This document shows positions 28,051 through 33,869 of a stretch of DNA of 33,869 nt, piece after piece. Positions within the stretch are counted from its first letter, which is position 1. Every line of letters begins with the position of its first letter. Source of the DNA: Roseovarius sp. (GTDB lineage Bacteria > Pseudomonadota > Alphaproteobacteria > Rhodobacterales > Rhodobacteraceae); contig JAGXGX010000166.1 of the NCBI GenBank assembly GCA_024636515.1, positions 1 to 33,869 on the forward strand, written 5' to 3'. Both the position numbers and the translations under genes were made by a program. The notes under the pieces are model-generated. The model was given only the letters and a program-made list of their open reading frames with translations. It was not told the origin of the DNA and made no database searches.

Positions 28051-29091
28051 ATGAAAACCATGACATTCTTTGGCCTGATGGCCGGAAGCAGCCTGATCGC
28101 GGGTGCCGCAATGGCCGAAGGGACACTGAACCTATACAACTGGACCGATTACACCTCCCCCGAGATGATCGACAAATTCGAGGCCGAAACCGGCATCGAC
28201 GTGGTCCTCGACACCTACGATTCAAACGAGACGCTGCTGGCAAAAATGCAAGCGGGCGCAACCGGCTACGACATTATCGTGCCAAGCCATAACTTCGTGC
28301 CGATATTTATCTCCGAAGGCTTAGTCCAGAAGGTGGACGCAACCCAGATGGAGAATTTTGCCAACGTGCAGGACCGTTGGAAGAACCCTGAATGGGACCC
28401 CGACCAGCAATATACCGTGCCGTTCCACTGGGGATCGGCCTCGGTGTCCTACCGTCCCGATCTATATGGCAAGGAACTGACCAGCTACGGCGAATATTTC
28501 GAGCCGTCTGAAAACGTGAAGGGCCGCATCGGCGTGTTCAAGACGCCTGAAGAGATCGTGAACCTCGCGCATCTTTATCTGGGTCAGGACTTCTGCAACG
28601 AGAACCCCGAGGAAATGCAAAAGGTGCAAGATCTGCTGGTCGCGCAGAAACCCGACGTTGTCGCCTATAGCTCGGAGGGAATGAACGACCGGCTGATCAA
28701 CGGTGACACGATCATCACATCGCACTGGAACGGCTATTCGTTCAAGGGCCGCAAACTGGCCGAGGAAGCGGGCAAAGAGATCACCTATGCCTATCCCGAA
28801 GAGGGCGTTATCGGCTGGTCTGACAGCTTGATGATCCCGGTCGGTGCCGAGAACGTGGAAAACGCTAAGATTTTCATGAATTTCATCATGGACCCCAAGA
28901 ATATGGGGATGCAGTCGAACTTCGCAGGCTACGGCGGCCCGATTGAGGGTCAGCGCGAATTCATGAACGCCGATCTACGCGACGCGCCCGAGATCAACGT
29001 GCCTGAGGATGCCAAGATGATCTTTTCCTTCGCATGCAACGAGAAGTCGCAAAAGCTGATCGACCGCGTCTGGACCAACGTCCTGCGCTAA
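28051..29091 (+). CDS. polyamine-type periplasmic substrate-binding protein (PotD/PotF family)
   Basis: signal peptide; GTLNLYNWTDYTSPEMIDKFEAETGIDVVLDTYDSNETLLAKMQAGATGYDIIVPS. Confidence 0.94.
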   Translation: MKTMTFFGLMAGSSLIAGAAMAEGTLNLYNWTDYTSPEMIDKFEAETGIDVVLDTYDSNETLLAKMQAGATGYDIIVPSHNFVPIFISEGLVQKVDATQMENFANVQDRWKNPEWDPDQQYTVPFHWGSASVSYRPDLYGKELTSYGEYFEPSENVKGRIGVFKTPEEIVNLAHLYLGQDFCNENPEEMQKVQDLLVAQKPDVVAYSSEGMNDRLINGDTIITSHWNGYSFKGRKLAEEAGKEITYAYPEEGVIGWSDSLMIPVGAENVENAKIFMNFIMDPKNMGMQSNFAGYGGPIEGQREFMNADLRDAPEINVPEDAKMIFSFACNEKSQKLIDRVWTNVLR

Positions 29092-29097
29092 GGCTTG

Positions 29098-29125
29098 CGG
29101 CCTGCGCGCCGAGGTGCGCAGGCCG
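29098..29125 (+). other. intercistronic hairpin after the binding-protein gene
   Basis: CGGCCTGCGC-N8-GCGCAGGCCG, perfect 10-bp arms, no T tract. Confidence 0.8.
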
Positions 29126-29145
29126 ACTAATAAGGAGTTAAGACA

Positions 29146-30246
29146 ATGAAAACGGGCTTTGTCTGTCATGAGAAATACATGTGGCATGATACCGGCCACG
29201 CGGGGATTTTCATTCCTGCGGTGGGCCATGTGCAGCCGTCCGAGCATGCCGAAAGCCCCGAAAGTAAGCGGCGCATCCGCAACCTGATGGAAGTGACGGG
29301 GCTGCTGGAAAAGCTGGTGCAGATCGTGCCGCGACCCGCCACGCGCGACGAGGTGCTGCGCTATCACACACCGGACTACATTGATCGGCTGGCGGCGCTC
29401 AGCGCCGAGCGGGGCGGGGATGCGGGCATGACGACACCCTTCGCGGCGGGCGGGTATGACATCGCGCTGCTGTCGGCGGGCGGCGTTCTGGCAGCCGCCG
29501 AGGCGGTGGTCGATGGCACCGTCGACAATGCCTACGCGCTGGTGCGCCCGCCCGGCCATCACGCCGAGGCACATATGGGCAAGGGGTTTTGCCTGCTGGC
29601 CAATGGCGTTCTGGCTATCCGACATGTGCAGGCGACGCGCGGCATTGGCCGTGTCGCTGTGCTGGATTACGACGTGCATCACGGCAATAGCGCTGAACAT
29701 GCGTTTTACGACGACCCTAATGTGCTGACTATTTCAATCCATCAGGACAACTGTTTTCCGCCTGATTCAGGTGCGGCTGGCGACATCGGGCGCGGCAAGG
29801 GCGAGGGCTATAACATCAACGTCCCGCTGCCGCCCGGTTCGGGCCGCGAGGCCTATCGCGCCACGTTCGAGCGTGTGGTTGTCCCCGCCATCACCGCGTT
29901 CAGGCCGGACTTCATCGTCGTTCCCTCAGGCTTTGACGCGGGCGGGTTCGATCCACTGGGCCGCATGATGCTGTCCTCAGGCAGCTATCGCGAGATTGCA
30001 GCGACGATGAAGGCGCTGGCGGCGGACCTATGCGGGGGCCGCCTGCTGTTCACCCACGAAGGCGGATATGCTGCCGTGCATGTGCCGTTCTGCGCCCATG
30101 CCGTTATTGAGGAGTTGTGCGATTCGGGCGCCCGCATCGACGACCCATTTGCACCCATTCTGGATGGGATGGGTGGCCACCAGCTTTACCCGCACCAAGA
30201 GGCGGTGATCGACGCGGCCGCTGAACTGGCAAGCAAAATCAAATAA
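29146..30246 (+). CDS. histone deacetylase-like amidohydrolase / acetylpolyamine amidohydrolase family
   Basis: 366 aa; ALVRPPGHHAEAHMGKGFCLLAN, VLDYDVHHGNSAEHAFYDDPNVLTISIHQDN, VPSGFDAGGFDPLGRM. Confidence 0.93.
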   Translation: MKTGFVCHEKYMWHDTGHAGIFIPAVGHVQPSEHAESPESKRRIRNLMEVTGLLEKLVQIVPRPATRDEVLRYHTPDYIDRLAALSAERGGDAGMTTPFAAGGYDIALLSAGGVLAAAEAVVDGTVDNAYALVRPPGHHAEAHMGKGFCLLANGVLAIRHVQATRGIGRVAVLDYDVHHGNSAEHAFYDDPNVLTISIHQDNCFPPDSGAAGDIGRGKGEGYNINVPLPPGSGREAYRATFERVVVPAITAFRPDFIVVPSGFDAGGFDPLGRMMLSSGSYREIAATMKALAADLCGGRLLFTHEGGYAAVHVPFCAHAVIEELCDSGARIDDPFAPILDGMGGHQLYPHQEAVIDAAAELASKIK

Positions 30247-30265
30247 CTGCGCAAGGAACTTCATC

Positions 30266-31405
30266 ATGAACATTAAGATCAAGGGCTCCATGCTGCCCAG
30301 TGGTGAGCGCGGCAAAGTAACCGCCGATCCGCTAAATTCGCCGACGCTGCCCTCGCGCTATTACACTGATGAGAGCATATATCGGCAGGAGATGACCCAT
30401 ATCCACCGCAAGGCGTGGACCTATATCGGCCATGTCGGCGACGTACCTGAAACGGGGTATTACTTCACCGATACGGTCGGCGAGCAGCCCATCGTTGTCG
30501 TGCGCGGCGGCGATGACGTAGTTCGGTGTTTTTACAACGTCTGCCCTCACCGTGGTCACCAACTGCTCGAGGGCGCGGGCAAGCTAAAGGCCAAGGGCAT
30601 CAGCTGCCCCTACCATGCATGGATGTTCCACCTAGACGGGCGCCTTGGGGTGGCGCGACTGACAGAGCACGTCAAGGATTTCGACAAATCGCAATTCGGG
30701 CTCAAGGAGATCCGCATCGCCTTTGCCGCCGGTCTGATCTTTGCCACGCTGGACCCGGACGCGAATGATTTTGCCGATGAGATGGAAGGCTTCGTCGAGA
30801 ATATCGAGCATTTCCTACCAGCCGCCAAGGATTTCATCGTCGCCGAGCGTCTGCATTACGACATCAAGGCGAACTGGAAAACGGTCGTCGACAACTTCTC
30901 GGAGGCGTACCACATCCCGATCTGCCATCCGCAGCTATCCAAGGTGTTGGAGCAGGAGATGGAGGAGTTGAAGGCAGAGCGGCGCTGGACGTTCAACCGC
31001 TTCAAGAGCAAAGAGGGTTTCCCCGGCTTTGAGCTGACCCCCGGATCGCCCTATTACGCCTGGCAGGCGTGGCCGCATTTCTGCGCGCTCAGCCTGCCGG
31101 GATCGAACAACCTGATCGTGCTGCGCATGGCGCCCGACGGCGTTGGTCGCTGCGCCGAGCGGGTCGATATCTATACGCCGAAGGGCGAGGAGGATAACCC
31201 CAAGCTGGGCGCGGTACGTGATCTGTTCATGCATATGTTCAACATCGAGGATATTGCCATCGTGGAAAGCGTGCAGCGCGGGCTGGCGTCGATGGGCTAC
31301 GATCAGGGCCGCTATATCTGCGACAAAGAGGATAGCTGGTTCACCGAATACCAGCTGCATTGGCTGCATATGCAGGTGCTGGAGGCGTTGGGCGACGCGG
31401 CGTAG
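30266..31405 (+). CDS. aromatic-ring-hydroxylating/quaternary amine-type Rieske oxygenase alpha subunit
   Basis: 379 aa; Rieske CPHRGHQ...SCPYHAW (30542-30616) and mononuclear iron motif DNFSEAYHIPICH (30890-30928). Confidence 0.93.
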   Translation: MNIKIKGSMLPSGERGKVTADPLNSPTLPSRYYTDESIYRQEMTHIHRKAWTYIGHVGDVPETGYYFTDTVGEQPIVVVRGGDDVVRCFYNVCPHRGHQLLEGAGKLKAKGISCPYHAWMFHLDGRLGVARLTEHVKDFDKSQFGLKEIRIAFAAGLIFATLDPDANDFADEMEGFVENIEHFLPAAKDFIVAERLHYDIKANWKTVVDNFSEAYHIPICHPQLSKVLEQEMEELKAERRWTFNRFKSKEGFPGFELTPGSPYYAWQAWPHFCALSLPGSNNLIVLRMAPDGVGRCAERVDIYTPKGEEDNPKLGAVRDLFMHMFNIEDIAIVESVQRGLASMGYDQGRYICDKEDSWFTEYQLHWLHMQVLEALGDAA

Positions 31406-31420
31406 GGCGCGATTGCGCCC
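31405..31420 (+). other. short hairpin directly after the Rieske gene stop
   Basis: GGGCGC-GATT-GCGCCC. Confidence 0.55.
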
Positions 31421-31535
31421 GCAGGCAGACATACCTCAGAAAATCCTCTGGCCCTCCTAGGAAACGGATATTTTTGCTGATGCAAAGGCACTGCTACGCT
31501 CGTCCCAACAGATAGCCAGCCAAGGGGATAACCAC

Positions 31536-33056
31536 ATGCTGAGAACCGGCGACGAGTACAGGGATTCGATCCGCGACAACCGCGAAGTTTATATGAACGG
31601 CGAGCGGGTCAAGGACGTGACCGCGCATCCCATGTTCAAGCCGCTGGTTGATGTGCGCGCGCGCATCTACGACATGGCGCACGACCCCGAAACTGCTGAT
31701 GTCATGACCACCCATGATGGCACCGAATTGAACGCTATCGGCAATGCGCTGCCCTACACTCAGGACGATTGGTGGGCCAAGCGCCGCTCGACCGATGCCG
31801 TGATGGAGGATATCGGCGGTGTCGTTACCCGCGTGGGAGACGAGACCGTGGGCGAGATGTGGTCGCTCTATGACGGGCAGGACATGCTGAACGAGGTCGA
31901 TCCGCAGTTCTCCAAGAATATCAAGACGCACATCCACAAAGTGCTGAAGGAAGACCCCTTTCACGTGTCGGCCAATACCGACCCCAAAGGTGATCGCAGC
32001 CTAGCCCCGCAGGACCAAGACCCCGACATGCTGCTGCATGTGGTCAAGGAAACCGACGCTGGCCTTATCGTGCGCGGCGCCAAGTATGAGACGGCGGCAG
32101 CCTATGCCAACCAAGCGTTTACCAAGCCGACAATCGCCAACTGGGGCAATGCCGCGCTGAGTGACTATGCCGTTGGCTTTATCTGCGATCTCGGCTCGCC
32201 CGGTTTGAAATTCCTGTGCCGTGGCGGCTTTGCCAGCACGCGCGCTGATGATCGGGACTATCCGCTCGCGGCGCGCTTTGACGAGGTCGACACCATCGTC
32301 ATCTTTGATAACGCGTTGATCCCATGGGAAAACGTGCTGTTCTATCGCCACACCAAGGCGGCAGCGTTTATCCGGTCGACGCTGCACCGCTATTCGGCCT
32401 TCGCCTTCGTGCAGCGCACGTTGAAGCAGGCGGACCAGATGATCGGCTCGGCGCTGTTCAACGTGCGGCAGACCGGCCTCGACAACCAACCCGCCGTTCA
32501 GGAAAAGCTGGCCGATCTGGCGATCTGGCGCGAGGGAATCAATGCCCATCTGACCGCGTCTATCGCGCTGGCCGAACGCTCGCCCGCTGGCCTGATGATG
32601 CCGAACCAGTCGCTATTGATGACGGGCCGTTGCCACGCGCTGAACAACCTTGCCCCGATGATGCACATCGCCCGCGAGCTGTGCGGCGGCCAGATCTGTG
32701 TCACGCCCAACGCCGCCACATTCGACGCGCCCGACACCAAGCCGTGGATGGATAAATACTACTCCATCAACGACAATTGGGTCGCCGAGGACCGCCGCAA
32801 GCTGTTGGCCTACGCCCGCGACCTGCTAAATTCCGACTACGCCGGACACCGCCTGACATTCCAGCTGTTCGCGCAATCACCGCCCTTCGCGCAGCGCGCC
32901 GCCGTTTACCGCAATTTCGATTGGGACGGGCCGCTTAACTTTGTCAAAAAGGGCGCGCACTTGTCGGACAGCGTGATGGCGGGAATTGAGGAAAAGACCG
33001 GAGACGGCGCCGTCGCGCAATATTACAATGAGACGCTGCTGAAAGCAGCCGAATGA
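31536..33056 (+). CDS. HpaB-like (4-hydroxyphenylacetate 3-hydroxylase / 4-hydroxybutyryl-CoA dehydratase family) FAD-dependent monooxygenase
   Basis: 506 aa; MLRTGDEYRDSIRDNREVYMNGERVKDVTAHPMFKPLVD N-terminus; acyl-CoA dehydrogenase-like fold; AREWCGG-like region IARELCGGQICVTPN. Confidence 0.88.
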   Translation: MLRTGDEYRDSIRDNREVYMNGERVKDVTAHPMFKPLVDVRARIYDMAHDPETADVMTTHDGTELNAIGNALPYTQDDWWAKRRSTDAVMEDIGGVVTRVGDETVGEMWSLYDGQDMLNEVDPQFSKNIKTHIHKVLKEDPFHVSANTDPKGDRSLAPQDQDPDMLLHVVKETDAGLIVRGAKYETAAAYANQAFTKPTIANWGNAALSDYAVGFICDLGSPGLKFLCRGGFASTRADDRDYPLAARFDEVDTIVIFDNALIPWENVLFYRHTKAAAFIRSTLHRYSAFAFVQRTLKQADQMIGSALFNVRQTGLDNQPAVQEKLADLAIWREGINAHLTASIALAERSPAGLMMPNQSLLMTGRCHALNNLAPMMHIARELCGGQICVTPNAATFDAPDTKPWMDKYYSINDNWVAEDRRKLLAYARDLLNSDYAGHRLTFQLFAQSPPFAQRAAVYRNFDWDGPLNFVKKGAHLSDSVMAGIEEKTGDGAVAQYYNETLLKAAE

Positions 33057-33075
33057 TCGCCGGGGAGGCAACATC

Positions 33076-33869
33076 ATGGGACATGAACCACGTGCTATCG
33101 ACGAGTTGATGAAAACTGCCGCGCTGCCATTCGAGGCGGCGCGCGCCATGCCGCCTTCGGTCTACACGTCCGAAGAGTTTCTGGAGCAGGAGCAAGAGCA
33201 TATATTCGCGAAAGAATGGTTTTGTGTCGGGCGCGCCAGCACGATGCAAGAGCCCGGCGATTATGTCACCATTGAGCTTGCGGGTCAGCCCATTGCTGTC
33301 ATTCGCGGGCGCGATGGCGCATTGCGAGCGATGTCCAATGTATGCTTGCACCGCATGTCGACCCTGCTGGAGGGGCGCGGCAACACGCGCTCAATTGTGT
33401 GCCCCTATCATGCCTGGACCTACAATCTGGACGGTAGCCTGCGCGGCGCGCCCGAGATGGACCGCAACGATGCGTTCTGCAAAGCAGACTACAAGCTGGG
33501 CGATATCCGCTGCGAGGAATGGCTGGGCTGGGTTTATGTCACGCTTGATCCGGGCACTCCGTCCGTCGCGCAGCAGCTTAGCCCTCTGGCCGACCTGATC
33601 GGCGATTACGGCATGGAAAACTATGTCGAGACCTTCAACGAGGTCCATGTGTGGGACACGAACTGGAAGGTGTTGGCTGAGAACTACATGGAAAGCTACC
33701 ATTTGCCGGTCTGCCACAAGGGGACCGTCGGCCCGTTTACCGATCTGGCGAATGTCGATTGCCCGCCCGGCCACCCGCATTTCAACATTCACTGGTTCAC
33801 CAAAGAGGCAGAACTGGCTATCGGCAACGCGCATCCGGACAACACCCGCCTGACTGGCGTGATGCGCAA
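33076..33869 (+). CDS. second Rieske oxygenase alpha subunit, truncated by window end
   Basis: Open frame from ATG 33076 to window edge: MGHEPRAIDELMKTAALPFEAARAMPPSVYTSEEFLEQEQEHIFAKEWFCVGRA...; CLHRMSTLLEGRGNTRSIVCPYHAW (33343-33411); ENYMESYHLPVCHK. Confidence 0.93.
   Translation, partial: MGHEPRAIDELMKTAALPFEAARAMPPSVYTSEEFLEQEQEHIFAKEWFCVGRASTMQEPGDYVTIELAGQPIAVIRGRDGALRAMSNVCLHRMSTLLEGRGNTRSIVCPYHAWTYNLDGSLRGAPEMDRNDAFCKADYKLGDIRCEEWLGWVYVTLDPGTPSVAQQLSPLADLIGDYGMENYVETFNEVHVWDTNWKVLAENYMESYHLPVCHKGTVGPFTDLANVDCPPGHPHFNIHWFTKEAELAIGNAHPDNTRLTGVMR

Noticed and set aside
28975-29700. 241-aa minus-strand ORF across binding protein and deacetylase genes
   Set aside because: Antisense artefact; strong plus-strand genes explain the region.
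1-33869. CRISPR arrays, tRNA/rRNA genes, intact IS elements or prophage genes
   Set aside because: None recognised on reading; no regularly spaced repeats, no tRNA-like cloverleaf noticed and no transposase/integrase ORF in the track. A tRNAscan/ISfinder/CRISPR search would be needed to exclude them formally.

Overview
This window is chromosomal DNA that looks like an alphaproteobacterium of the Roseobacter/Rhodobacterales type (judged from gene content and style only). Positions 1-22.7 kb are mostly housekeeping: two TerB-like paralogs, a CLC-family chloride transporter, a DUF427 protein, an M24 aminopeptidase P, cobalt chelatase cobS/cobT, an ECF sigma/anti-sigma pair followed by fasciclin, msrB and OsmC genes, a J-domain protein, a BolA protein, a thioesterase, gatB, a lytic transglycosylase, pepN, a DUF2256 protein, a glutamine amidotransferase and a DUF454 protein. 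From about 22.8 kb to the window end there is a collinear plus-strand catabolic locus. It holds a remnant of an aldehyde dehydrogenase, a TMADH/DMADH-type flavoprotein amine dehydrogenase, a complete polyamine-type (PotABCD-like) ABC importer, an HDAC/acetylpolyamine amidohydrolase-like deacetylase, a Rieske oxygenase alpha subunit, an HpaB-like flavin monooxygenase and a second Rieske oxygenase that runs off the window. Both Rieske proteins have Glu at the inter-site bridging position, as reported for the carnitine oxygenase CntA. This points to import and stepwise dismantling of a quaternary or N-methylated, possibly acylated and/or aromatic, amine. The substrate is unknown and the pathway as a whole is an inference. 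I consider this the best candidate for an undescribed system here. No tRNA, rRNA, CRISPR array or intact transposon was recognised.
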